Shown: piece after piece, positions 1-7,863 of the stretch
Layout of the letters: every line of letters begins with the position of its first letter
Numbering within the stretch: the first letter of the stretch is position 1
Assembly: GCA_937981555.1 (NCBI GenBank)
Contig: CALJOK010000013.1
Location: 124,001 to 188,000, forward strand
Direction: 5' to 3'
Length of the DNA: 64,000 bases
DNA from: an uncultured Saprospiraceae bacterium
GTDB taxonomy: Bacteria > Bacteroidota > Bacteroidia > Chitinophagales > Saprospiraceae
Program-made: the position numbers and the translations under genes
The notes under the pieces: generated by a model
Databases searched by the model: none
Seen by the model: the letters and a program-made list of their open reading frames with translations, nothing else
What the model was told of the DNA's origin: nothing

Positions 1-666
1 ACAGGTGATTCTGTAACGGCTAATAACGAAGATGAATTAAATGACCTTCTATTACTTTGTGATGGTTTCGGAGGTGGTGGACCAGGTAATGGCGGCGGAG
101 GAATTTGCGATAGCACGAATATTAATTTCGGATTTATCGGTTGTTATGATTTAGTTTACCCTGTAAGTTTTACTCTTGAAGATGGAACTACTGCAACTGC
201 GAATTCAGTTGATGATTTACCAACAATTTTTACCAATAGTAATCCACCAGTAGATTTTGCTTATCCATTAAATTTAACAAATACTGATACTGGAGCTCCT
301 GCAACTGCTAATAGTGAAGCTGAATTAGGAGATCTATTATTGCTTTGTGATGATTTTGGTGGCGGCGGAAGCGGCGGTGGAAACTGGGGACAGAGTGTGG
401 TTTACCCAATGACAATAATTACAGCGATTCCAGATTCTACAGGTTTTCCAGGATGTTATGATTACCAATATCCAGTAAGTGTAGTTGATATTGATGGGAA
501 TGTTTTGACAGCAAGTGATGATGATTCAATGATGGGAATCGTATTTGGCGCTATTGAGATAGCGGATTTCGTCTACCCTGTTAATGTAACAGATACTAAC
601 ACAGGCCTAACTTTGACTGCGAATAATGAAGGAGATGTAGTAGCGTGGTTGGATGATTGCGATTAA
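1..666 (+). CDS. Repetitive secreted protein, C-terminal part (5' end outside window)
   Basis: The frame is open from base 1 to a TAA at 664-666, giving 221 residues of a longer protein. It is built from repeats at two scales. A unit of about 115 residues begins CYDxxYPVS and ends in a Gly-rich linker (GGGG, with GGGGPGNGGGG in one copy). Each unit holds two half-repeats sharing a YPV/YPL motif, then a short Asp/Thr-rich turn and a T-A-N or T-A-S signature. Paired Cys residues recur (LLLCD, GCYD). The last unit ends at WLDDCD with no T9SS sorting domain. The low Lys content, acidic character and Gly linkers suggest an extracellular repeat protein. I do not recognise the domain by name and propose no function. 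A strong terminator follows. Confidence 0.75.
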   Translation, partial: TGDSVTANNEDELNDLLLLCDGFGGGGPGNGGGGICDSTNINFGFIGCYDLVYPVSFTLEDGTTATANSVDDLPTIFTNSNPPVDFAYPLNLTNTDTGAPATANSEAELGDLLLLCDDFGGGGSGGGNWGQSVVYPMTIITAIPDSTGFPGCYDYQYPVSVVDIDGNVLTASDDDSMMGIVFGAIEIADFVYPVNVTDTNTGLTLTANNEGDVVAWLDDCD

Positions 667-712
667 AGATTTTTTAAGAAAGTTTAGGTAGATGAACGTT
701 TCATCTCAATTT

Positions 713-742
713 GCCGTCCGATTTTATCGGACGGCTTTTTTT
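713..742 (+). terminator. Rho-independent terminator
   Basis: A perfect 8-bp stem (GCCGTCCG / CGGACGGC) with a 7-base loop is followed by seven T. It sits 47 bases after the stop of the repeat protein and ends that transcript. Confidence 0.85.
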
Positions 743-796
743 ATTTTGAGGAGTTAGTTTTTAGGTTGGTCGAGAGTGCAGTGTACCTGACTCCTT

Positions 797-898
797 CTAT
801 CCAAAGGTGACATTTAAAACTAAAATAATTGCAAATGCCAAGACCGAAAGTATTCCCGTCATCGCTGTCCAACTTTTTAAAGTTTGTACCTTGGTCAT
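797..898 (-). CDS. Small single-span membrane peptide (33 aa) coupled to gluconokinase
   Basis: Reading leftward from the gluconokinase stop, ATG at 898-896 overlaps the kinase TGA (897-895) as ATGA, the usual arrangement for translational coupling. The frame encodes 33 residues ending in TAG at 799-797. The N-terminus is polar (MTKVQTLKSW), followed by one hydrophobic segment of about 18 residues (GILSVLAFAIILVLNVTF). This is the composition of a one-pass membrane peptide. It would be the last gene of the protease-Aba4-gluconokinase operon. I know no family for it. It could be a chance frame, but the exact 4-base overlap and the clean membrane segment argue for a real gene. Confidence 0.5.
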   Translation of the reverse strand: MTKVQTLKSWTAMTGILSVLAFAIILVLNVTFG

Positions 899-1431
899 GA
901 TCCATTTTTGTTGGTCGTTTTGATTTTTTCTAAAATTTGTAGATGTATTGTTTTTGGATCATCTTGAATATTGAAAATCCATGCGTCTTTAGGTTTCTCT
1001 AAAGTGTCCAATTGACTCTGTAAAAGATGGGCAGGCATGAAATGTCCAGCGCGTTGCTCCATTCTATTTTTGATTAATTCAAATGATCCTTCGAGGAAAA
1101 TAACTTGCAAAGGGTTGGAAATCAATGAATTAAGAGTGTGTCTGTATTTTTCTTTTAGCGCAGAACAAGCGAGAACGGCTCCGCTCTTTTCATTTTGAAA
1201 AAGTTCTTTTGCTAAATTTTGTAGCCACGGTTCCCGATCATTGTCATCAAGAGGTTGACCATTTTTCATTTTTAAAATATTGGCTTCAGGATGAAAATCA
1301 TCTGCCTCAATAAATGGAATTTTTAATGTTTCGCTGAGTACTTTTGCTACAGTACTTTTTCCACAACCAGAAACTCCCATGACTAAAAATAATGGTGAAT
1401 GGTGAGTGGAGGATGGTGAATTTTTAGACAT
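895..1431 (-). CDS. Gluconokinase, GntK/IdnK family
   Basis: ATP-dependent phosphorylation of D-gluconate to 6-phosphogluconate, feeding the pentose phosphate or Entner-Doudoroff route. The P-loop GVSGCGKS lies at residues 19-26, with family motifs EADDFHPEAN, GQPLDDNDREPWL, CSALKEKYR and the FLEGSFELI/RAGHFMP region. The length of 178 residues is normal. The first 13 residues (SKNSPSSTHHSP) are low complexity and come from a repetitive DNA tract, so the ancestral start may have been nearer the strand before the P-loop. It lies 13 bases after the Aba4-like gene and overlaps the small membrane peptide by 4 bases. No gluconate permease is visible nearby. Confidence 0.93.
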   Translation of the reverse strand: MSKNSPSSTHHSPLFLVMGVSGCGKSTVAKVLSETLKIPFIEADDFHPEANILKMKNGQPLDDNDREPWLQNLAKELFQNEKSGAVLACSALKEKYRHTLNSLISNPLQVIFLEGSFELIKNRMEQRAGHFMPAHLLQSQLDTLEKPKDAWIFNIQDDPKTIHLQILEKIKTTNKNGS

Positions 1432-1444
1432 GTGTGAGATACAA

Positions 1445-1858
1445 TTATTTATTTTTTGGATAAAAATATTTTAAAATAGTATAGAGCAAAAATCCAACTG
1501 GGCCAAGCATCAAAGTAAAAAATAAACAAGGAGCAACGAACCATTTTGAAATTCCATTTTTGACAGCATCCAAGGCAATCCAACGACCAGTCAATAAATC
1601 AAAAACTAAATAATGAACCCAGCCTGCGAGCACCGCTTTAGGGTTTTTAAATAAGATCATCACCTCTTCCAGACTTCCAAATCCACCTTCTTCCATTTGG
1701 AGAAATGTGGGAACCATACTCGCATAAACTAATGCTAAAATTATGGCAACTGCGGTGATTAATTTTTTTACCAATTTATGTTCAGGCGCAAAAATGAGTG
1801 CCAGCCAAAAAGGTAAAACTAAAGTATTGCAAATTTTGAAAAGTAAGTTAACGTCCAT
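1445..1858 (-). CDS. ABA4-like integral membrane protein (DUF4281)
   Basis: A 137-residue membrane protein with about four hydrophobic segments: near 5-22, 31-50, 75-95 and 108-132. The loop motif GWVHYLVFDLLTGRW is typical of the DUF4281/ABA4 family, named after the plant neoxanthin-synthesis factor ABA4. In bacteria the family has been linked to carotenoid metabolism in some lineages, but no carotenoid genes are present here, so the role is left open. It is the second gene of the minus-strand operon, 13 bases from each neighbour. Confidence 0.8.
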   Translation of the reverse strand: MDVNLLFKICNTLVLPFWLALIFAPEHKLVKKLITAVAIILALVYASMVPTFLQMEEGGFGSLEEVMILFKNPKAVLAGWVHYLVFDLLTGRWIALDAVKNGISKWFVAPCLFFTLMLGPVGFLLYTILKYFYPKNK

Positions 1859-1871
1859 TTTGTTTTGATTT

Positions 1872-3095
1872 TTAAATTAAATCTCGAAGTTTAAATCGTA
1901 AAATCATAATTTGATCACCTCGTTTAATTTTGACTTTAATTTTTTTACCGACTTTTTTAGTCAATTTTTTAGACACCCCTTTGAGATTTAAAAATCGAGT
2001 AGGTATTCCATTGACAGAGATAATTCTATCTCCCTTTTGAAAACCCGCATGATCAGCTGGGGAACTTTTGATCAAATTATAAACAGTAATAGTTTTTAAT
2101 TTTTTTCCAGATACAATTAATTCCAAGCCACTTCGATCATATTTGAATCCTTTATTGTATCGCCGATGAGGAAGTAGGTAAAGTTTTTCTTTTGGATAAT
2201 CGATGATAACATTAAATCGACTGATCAGCGCATGTCCTAAAATTCCATTTCTATTTGAAATAGATTCAATGCTGATCGCTTCTGAGACATCTTGATAATT
2301 TGTAATGATGTTGTTAAAAAATAATCCTCCAAATTCTAACCGATTGACTCTCCCTAAATATCCTTCTAATATTCCTCCTAACCCTCTCCCTACACTTCCT
2401 TGAATGATATTTTCTGGAAGTTGAATGTCTGTACTTGTATTCGTATGTAATAATAAGGATAGACTGGCACCAGTATCGATCAATAATTTAATCTTTGCTT
2501 TTCGATCTCCAAAAGTTGCTTGGGCTAAAATATACGGTTTGTTTTTATCAATAGAAACAGGAATCTCTTTCCATTTTCTTTTGGGAGTGCGAAAGGAGGA
2601 AGTACGTTGGATATAAATACTATTGCGTTTGTAATCAATTTTTAAAACTAAATTTCGAAATAAATCTGCTCCAATGATCCCATGAATTTCTAGACCTACA
2701 TATTCATCTAGTTTAAAATAATCATCAGATAAAATTAAAATATCCTGAGATGATGCAATGGCATCTCCCACTTTTATATGCACATTATTGGAAACATGTG
2801 CGATTAATTCTTGATTAAGATCTGCACCAATTAATCGAATGGGCCGATCATAAGTAAGTCCGAGAATACCAGCAAAAATATTTTTACTCAAAATAGTATG
2901 CTCTGCTCCAGTATCGAAAATAAACTTGAGTGGGAGAGAATTATTGATGACGACTTGAACCACCATAAAATTATTATGGATTTCAAATGGGATTTCAATA
3001 ATGTCTTTTTCATTTTCAATTTGAAAACCAAATGATTGTGCATTCGTATAAATGAATGAAACATTAAAAAAGATAAGTAAGATGATTCTTTTCAT
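1872..3095 (-). CDS. Two-lobed retropepsin-like aspartyl protease with C-terminal PDZ domain
   Basis: A signal peptide (residues 1-20, ending TNAQ) implies export. Two copies of the aspartic-protease active-site motif are present, DTGAEHT near residue 61 and DTGASLS near residue 207, each followed by a beta-rich lobe with a GIIGADLF or GILGHALI motif. A PDZ domain (about 320-400, with SSPADHAGFQKGDRIISVNG) closes the protein. Two DTG motifs in one chain suggest an intramolecular pepsin-like dimer rather than a retroviral-type homodimer. PDZ-bearing aspartyl proteases are widespread in Bacteroidota and their substrates are mostly unknown. First gene of the operon. Confidence 0.88.
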   Translation of the reverse strand: MKRIILLIFFNVSFIYTNAQSFGFQIENEKDIIEIPFEIHNNFMVVQVVINNSLPLKFIFDTGAEHTILSKNIFAGILGLTYDRPIRLIGADLNQELIAHVSNNVHIKVGDAIASSQDILILSDDYFKLDEYVGLEIHGIIGADLFRNLVLKIDYKRNSIYIQRTSSFRTPKRKWKEIPVSIDKNKPYILAQATFGDRKAKIKLLIDTGASLSLLLHTNTSTDIQLPENIIQGSVGRGLGGILEGYLGRVNRLEFGGLFFNNIITNYQDVSEAISIESISNRNGILGHALISRFNVIIDYPKEKLYLLPHRRYNKGFKYDRSGLELIVSGKKLKTITVYNLIKSSPADHAGFQKGDRIISVNGIPTRFLNLKGVSKKLTKKVGKKIKVKIKRGDQIMILRFKLRDLI

Positions 3096-3198
3096 AAATG
3101 GTTTTGAGTCAGAATTAGTAGTTCTTCTCTCAAAAGAATTTTTTTATAGCTTCTTCTTTTGGTGATGAAATTAGATTTTTTCTAAATCTGAAATTAGT

Positions 3199-3206
3199 TA
3201 ATTTTG
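3199..3206 (+). promoter_or_regulatory. Possible -7 element (TAATTTTG)
   Basis: Matches the Bacteroidota -7 consensus TAnnTTTG, 58 bases before the haloperoxidase start. No convincing -33 TTTG at the usual distance, so the call is weak. Confidence 0.35.
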
Positions 3207-3264
3207 CGCAATGTTTTTATTTCAATAAAAGAGAATTGATTTTTTTTTAATTAAAAAATAAATA

Positions 3265-4614
3265 ATGAGAGAAGTTTTAATTGCTGGGTTTGCCTTTTTG
3301 ATATTTTCTATGACGGGATGTCAACAATCTCATAACCCAAATTGGGAGCAAGACGCTGCCAAGGCCGATTATATTCATAGGAGTATGAAAAAATTGACCG
3401 ATGTCATTGTTCATGATATTATTTCACCTCCCGTGGCAGCGCGTGATTATGCTTATCCAAGTATTGCAGCATATGAAGCATTGCTTCCAGCTTTTGATTC
3501 ACATGTTTCCTACGCAGGACAATTGAATGGATTGACGGCAATTCCACCGCCTGATGCGAGTAAAAAATATTGTTTTCCATTGGCGAGTGTACATGCTTTT
3601 TTAAAAACGAGTGAGAGTTTTATTTTTGATGTGACTCAAATTGAGGACTTTCGAACAGAGTTATATTTGGAAATGGATTCTGTGATCAACATGCCTCTTG
3701 ATGTAAAAAAACGATCGATCGAATATGGTGAAATGGTCGCAGCACATATTTTGGATTGGTCGAAAACAGACAACTATGCGGAGTCCAGAACTTTCTCAAA
3801 ATATGAAGTTCCTTTTGATGATCCTTCTAAATGGAAACCAACTCCGCCAGATTTTATGGATGGAATCGAACCACATTGGCGAACGATCCGTTCTTTTGTT
3901 TTGAAAAAACCAGATCAATTTAAACCCAAAGCACCAACGGAATATAGTACAGAAAAAGGAAGTCAATTTTATAAAGAAACGATGGAGGTATATGAAATTG
4001 GGAAAAATAAAACACCTGAACAAGTCGAAATTGCAAAATTTTGGGATTGTAATCCTTTCGTATCTACTCACAAAGGACATATGATGTTTGCAACAAAAAA
4101 GATTTCTCCCGGAGGACATTGGATTGGAATTACACAGATTGCGGCAAAGAAGTCTAACTCGAATATGATGGAAACAATTGAAGCATATTCTTTGGTTTCG
4201 ATTTCATTGTTGGATGCATTTATTAGTTGTTGGGATGAAAAATATCGAAGCAATTTAGTCCGACCAGAAACGGTGATTAATACTTTTATTGATGAAAATT
4301 GGTTGCCACTTTTACAAACTCCTCCATTTCCAGAACATACAAGTGGGCATAGTGTGATCTCCTCTGCGTCAGCTTTGGCGTTGACAAAATTGTATGGTGA
4401 TAACTTTGCTTACACCGATGATGTGGAAGTAGAATATGGATTAAAAGCGAGATCCTTCACGTCATTTATTCAAGCATCTGAAGAGGCAGCGGTCAGTCGA
4501 TTGTATGGAGGAATTCACTATCGACCTGCGATTGATGATGGAGTAGCGCAAGGAAGAAATGTGGGGGAATATGTTTTGGAAAATGTAAATACTCGGAAAG
4601 CAACTGGTAAATAA
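3265..4614 (+). CDS. Vanadium-dependent haloperoxidase-related PAP2 phosphatase, lipoprotein
   Basis: An N-terminal hydrophobic segment ends in a lipobox with Cys19 (SMTGC), so the protein is probably anchored on the periplasmic or outer-membrane side. The C-terminal third carries the PAP2/vanadium-haloperoxidase active site: K326 and R333-P334 (LVRPETVI), PEHTSGHS at 356-363, and SRLYGGIHYRPAID at 411-424 with His418. These are the oxyanion-binding Arg/Lys, the acid-base His and the nucleophile or vanadate-ligand His. The length of 449 residues fits the secreted vanadium-haloperoxidase-related group. Haloperoxidase and acid-phosphatase activities cannot be told apart from sequence. Confidence 0.88.
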   Translation: MREVLIAGFAFLIFSMTGCQQSHNPNWEQDAAKADYIHRSMKKLTDVIVHDIISPPVAARDYAYPSIAAYEALLPAFDSHVSYAGQLNGLTAIPPPDASKKYCFPLASVHAFLKTSESFIFDVTQIEDFRTELYLEMDSVINMPLDVKKRSIEYGEMVAAHILDWSKTDNYAESRTFSKYEVPFDDPSKWKPTPPDFMDGIEPHWRTIRSFVLKKPDQFKPKAPTEYSTEKGSQFYKETMEVYEIGKNKTPEQVEIAKFWDCNPFVSTHKGHMMFATKKISPGGHWIGITQIAAKKSNSNMMETIEAYSLVSISLLDAFISCWDEKYRSNLVRPETVINTFIDENWLPLLQTPPFPEHTSGHSVISSASALALTKLYGDNFAYTDDVEVEYGLKARSFTSFIQASEEAAVSRLYGGIHYRPAIDDGVAQGRNVGEYVLENVNTRKATGK

Positions 4615-4643
4615 TTTTTACTAGAAAATAAAACGAAAGCGTC

Positions 4644-4682
4644 AACCCGTCCATTGTAAAATGGATGGGTTTCTTTTTTTTA
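4644..4682 (+). terminator. Rho-independent terminator
   Basis: A 12-base stem (AACCCGTCCATT / AATGGATGGGTT, one G-T pair) around GTAA is followed by TC and nine T. It ends the haloperoxidase transcript and rules out the longer reading of the next gene, whose upstream ATG (4661) lies inside the hairpin. Confidence 0.85.
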
Positions 4683-4741
4683 GCAACACTCATTTTTTTT
4701 TCTATTTTTACAATGAACAAAACGAAAAACATTTTACAAAA

Positions 4742-5488
4742 ATGAAAAATAAATTATACCTGCCTATCCTGTGTTTGGTCATCATACTATTTTATGGATG
4801 TGAAACTGCTCCTCAAAAAACACCTCCCAAGGAAAAAGAAACTTCTGCTACTACATCAGCAGAAAATAAATCAGCTGCACCTTTTGCTCGTTTCCAAAAT
4901 GAGATCGATAATTTTCTTGAACAAGACAAAGAGAATAATTTTCCAAAAAATGGAGTGATGATGACTGGAAGTTCTAGTATCAGATTTTGGAAAACAATGG
5001 ATAAAGATTTTCCAAAGTTCCCAGTTTTAAATCGAGGATTTGGAGGAGCGACGATTCCTGAAGTTTTGCATTTTGCAGGTAAGTATATTTTTCAGCATGA
5101 GCCACAGATTATTGTTTTTTACTGCGGAGAAAATGATATTTCAGAAGGCGCTACGCCTGAAACTGTTTTTGCTTCTTTTAAAACTTTTGTAAAAATTATC
5201 GAAAGGAGATTGCCTGAAACTAAGTTGGTTTATATTTCAATGAAGCCTTCGATAGCTCGTTGGAATCTATGGCCACAATATCAAGCGGGAGAAAAACTGA
5301 TCAAAAATTTTGTAGATGAAAATCCAAAAATAGAATACATGGATGCGAGTATTTCGATGTTGGAAAAAAATGGAGAAGTGAAAAAAGATATTTTTGTAGA
5401 AGACGGATTGCATATGAATGCGAAAGGTTACGAAGGATGGAGGGAACAATTGAATCCGATTTTGGAGAAAATTTACGAACCAAAATAA
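4742..5488 (+). CDS. SGNH/GDSL-family hydrolase, lipoprotein
   Basis: The start is placed at ATG 4742 because it begins a clean lipoprotein signal (KNKLYLP to FYGC, lipidated Cys at residue 20) and because the upstream ATG falls inside a terminator. The 248-residue product has the four SGNH blocks: GSSSIRFW (Ser nucleophile), NRGFGG, YCGENDI and DGLHMNAKGY (catalytic Asp/His). Such enzymes are esterases acting on acyl or acetyl groups of glycans and lipids. The substrate cannot be read here. The linker after the Cys is Thr/Ala/Glu-rich. Confidence 0.9.
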   Translation: MKNKLYLPILCLVIILFYGCETAPQKTPPKEKETSATTSAENKSAAPFARFQNEIDNFLEQDKENNFPKNGVMMTGSSSIRFWKTMDKDFPKFPVLNRGFGGATIPEVLHFAGKYIFQHEPQIIVFYCGENDISEGATPETVFASFKTFVKIIERRLPETKLVYISMKPSIARWNLWPQYQAGEKLIKNFVDENPKIEYMDASISMLEKNGEVKKDIFVEDGLHMNAKGYEGWREQLNPILEKIYEPK

Positions 5489-5523
5489 ATGATTATTTTT
5501 AATTGAAAAACTAAACGCAACGT

Positions 5524-6324
5524 ATGAGAATAATTTTTATAAGCCTGATTTTTTTAAATTTATTAAGTTCTTGTAACAATAATGATTTGAAAAAGCAAAA
5601 TGGAATTTCACTTGATCAAATTGAATCAGAAGAAAATGGGAATCTAACTCAAGCAAAAAAAGAATTGCGAACAAGGCCCAGTAATGTTTTACTAACAGGC
5701 AATACTGATCATAGATTGGTAACAGTTTATAAAATAAATTATAACACAAGAACGGAGGCGTATTATACAGGGACTAATAATTTTCTTCGGGACTATTCAT
5801 ATAGTTATGATGATGATGATGCTTATGATGGCTATGGCTCAAGTACCCGAGTGAAAAAGTATCAATTTTTTATGCCTGGGATTGAAGCGGTATCTGGATA
5901 TAATATGATGAATGTATCACATTATGATTTCAAAACAAAAGAGAAAAATAATCTTTTTGAAAAACCGGTTTTAGTCAACACGCTATATTATCCTTGTTTG
6001 AAACAAGATTCATTGAAAGGGCAACCGATCAATAGAGATTATTATATGGTTTCAGTTTTTGATGAAGATACAAATCAAGATAGTCTGATCAATAGAAATG
6101 ACTTAAGACGATTTTATCACTTTGATATGGATGGATTGAATAAGTCACCATTAGTTCCGTTGAATTATTCGGTGATGAGTTCTGAGTATGATGGAGAAAA
6201 TGATGTCATGTATGTATTTGCAAAACTAGATGAAAACATGAATGGGAAAAAAGAAGAGGAAGAACCGATTCATATATTTTGGCTAGATTTGAAATCTCCA
6301 AAAATGGGAGAAAGGCTTTATTAA
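5524..6324 (+). CDS. Unknown lipoprotein
   Basis: A 266-residue protein with a lipoprotein signal (FLNLLSSC, Cys at about 17). I do not recognise a family. Visible features are an Asp/Tyr-rich stretch (YSYDDDDAYDGYGSS) and a region reading DEDTNQDSLINRNDLRRFYHFDMDG, which has the spacing of a calcium-binding or EF-hand-like loop as in dockerin or thrombospondin repeats. A second similar stretch is KLDENMNGKKEEEEP. It is 35 bases after the SGNH hydrolase and 16 before the permease, so the three are probably co-transcribed. A Ca-dependent envelope lipoprotein is an inference only. Confidence 0.7.
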   Translation: MRIIFISLIFLNLLSSCNNNDLKKQNGISLDQIESEENGNLTQAKKELRTRPSNVLLTGNTDHRLVTVYKINYNTRTEAYYTGTNNFLRDYSYSYDDDDAYDGYGSSTRVKKYQFFMPGIEAVSGYNMMNVSHYDFKTKEKNNLFEKPVLVNTLYYPCLKQDSLKGQPINRDYYMVSVFDEDTNQDSLINRNDLRRFYHFDMDGLNKSPLVPLNYSVMSSEYDGENDVMYVFAKLDENMNGKKEEEEPIHIFWLDLKSPKMGERLY

Positions 6325-6340
6325 ATCTGATTTTAATTAA

Positions 6341-7672
6341 ATGAAACAAATGAGCAAACTAAAAAAAGAACTCAACCTCTACGGCTTAACAATGATCGTC
6401 ATTGGAGCAGTTATCGGAGCAGGAATTTTTAGAACACCATCTGAAATTGCAGGATACTTAGATAATCATTTATTGATTATTTTAGTTTGGGTACTTGGTG
6501 GAATCGTTGCATTGACGGGAGCGTTAACATTTTCTGAATTAGGAGGAATGTTTCCGAAAGCAGGAGGAGTTTATGTTTTTTTAAGGGAAGCTTACGGGCG
6601 ACTAGTAGGGTTCTTATATGGATGGGTTATTTTATTAGTGATTACTACAGGTGCATTAGCTGCATTAGCAACAGCATTTTCCAACTATATGGAAATCTTT
6701 TTTGAAATGTCAGATATGGAGCGAAGCATATTGTCCATTGTGGTTATAGTGGTGCTTACCTTAATCAATATTATCGGAGTCAACATCACTCAAATTTTTG
6801 CTAATGTATTTACAGGTCTGAAATTAATTGCAATTATAGCCATCATTGCAGTAGGGTTTTTATCTAGAGATCCTGAGATCACGTTAAATTTCACGATGGA
6901 AGGAGCACCTGATAATTTAGTCGCGATGATGTTTGCTGGCTTGACGGGAGTGTTTTTTGCAATAGGCGGTTGGCATCACGCCAGCTATTTGGCAAGTGAA
7001 ACGATAGATGCCAAACGAACTGTTCCGAGAGCAATGGTGATCGGAGTGACGGTTATTATTGCGATTTATGTAATGTTCAATTTTGCATTGATGTATCTCT
7101 TGCCATTAGAAGCAATAGAGGCTTCCAAAAAAGTAGCGAGTGATGCAATCGCTTCAGTTGATTCTATTTCGTTTGGAGGAGAAATGGTTGCAATCGCGAT
7201 AGCCATTTCGATTTTTGGAACGATTGGGATTTATACGATGACTGCACCTCGCATCTATTTTGCTATGGCAAAGGATGGAGTATTTTTTGAAAAACTAGCC
7301 TACATTCATCCCAAATATAAAACACCCATTTATGCAATGTTACTCCAAATGGTTTGGGCATGTGTCTTAATTTTACTTTGGGGAAGTTTTGGAAAATTAA
7401 TTAATTATGTGGTGTTTATGGATATTGCATTTATGATGTTGGCAGGGGTGAGTATTTTTATTTTTCGGAAAAATAGAAAAGATGCAGAACGACCTGTGAA
7501 GGCTTGGGGTTATCCAATTGTACCTTTAATATTTGTGTTGCTTTCTTTTTCGTTTGTTGTAAGTACATTGTTTGGAAAAGATACGATGGAGCAAGCATTG
7601 GCAGGACTAGTAGTACTATTGGTAGGAGTTGCGGTTTATTATTTATTAGGTTTTAATAAAAGTAAATCTTAA
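6341..7672 (+). CDS. APC-superfamily amino acid permease
   Basis: A 443-residue polytopic protein with about 12 hydrophobic helices, opening with VIGAVIGAGIFRTPSEIAGY (TM1, the substrate-binding GxGIF signature) and ALTFSELGGMFPKAGGVYVFLREAYG (TM2-3), both diagnostic of the APC family. A conserved FFAIGGWHHASYLASE segment (TM6) follows. Likely a proton-coupled or exchange amino acid transporter in the inner membrane. The substrate is not readable. A second ATG three codons in (6350) is an equally good start. Confidence 0.92.
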   Translation: MKQMSKLKKELNLYGLTMIVIGAVIGAGIFRTPSEIAGYLDNHLLIILVWVLGGIVALTGALTFSELGGMFPKAGGVYVFLREAYGRLVGFLYGWVILLVITTGALAALATAFSNYMEIFFEMSDMERSILSIVVIVVLTLINIIGVNITQIFANVFTGLKLIAIIAIIAVGFLSRDPEITLNFTMEGAPDNLVAMMFAGLTGVFFAIGGWHHASYLASETIDAKRTVPRAMVIGVTVIIAIYVMFNFALMYLLPLEAIEASKKVASDAIASVDSISFGGEMVAIAIAISIFGTIGIYTMTAPRIYFAMAKDGVFFEKLAYIHPKYKTPIYAMLLQMVWACVLILLWGSFGKLINYVVFMDIAFMMLAGVSIFIFRKNRKDAERPVKAWGYPIVPLIFVLLSFSFVVSTLFGKDTMEQALAGLVVLLVGVAVYYLLGFNKSKS

Positions 7673-7727
7673 GAATTCGCATTTGTTAGATTCAATTACT
7701 TAAGCCTTTTAGAAAATAACTAATCAT

Positions 7728-7769
7728 AAGTCCTTCCAGTTTTTTAGAAACTGGAAGGACTTATTTTTT
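7728..7769 (+). terminator. Rho-independent terminator
   Basis: A long stem (AAGTCCTTCCAGTTT / AAACTGGAAGGACTT) is followed by ATTTTTT. It terminates the APC permease transcript. Confidence 0.85.
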
Positions 7770-7770
7770 C

Positions 7771-7804
7771 AAAAAAAAAGAGCTGGAATCATTGATTCCA
7801 GCTC
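7771..7804 (-). terminator. Rho-independent terminator, minus strand
   Basis: An 11-bp perfect stem (GAGCTGGAATC / GATTCCAGCTC) with loop ATT is followed on the minus strand by nine T. It ends the OmpA-family gene. The two hairpins lie back to back, one for each strand. Confidence 0.85.
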
Positions 7805-7863
7805 TATGAATAAACCTCATGAAAATCAAGACGTTAAATAAACATCTTGAAAGACATCTTTTA

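Noticed and set aside
4661-4741. Upstream start for the SGNH hydrolase
   Set aside because: It lies inside the preceding terminator hairpin, and the internal ATG begins a clean lipoprotein signal.
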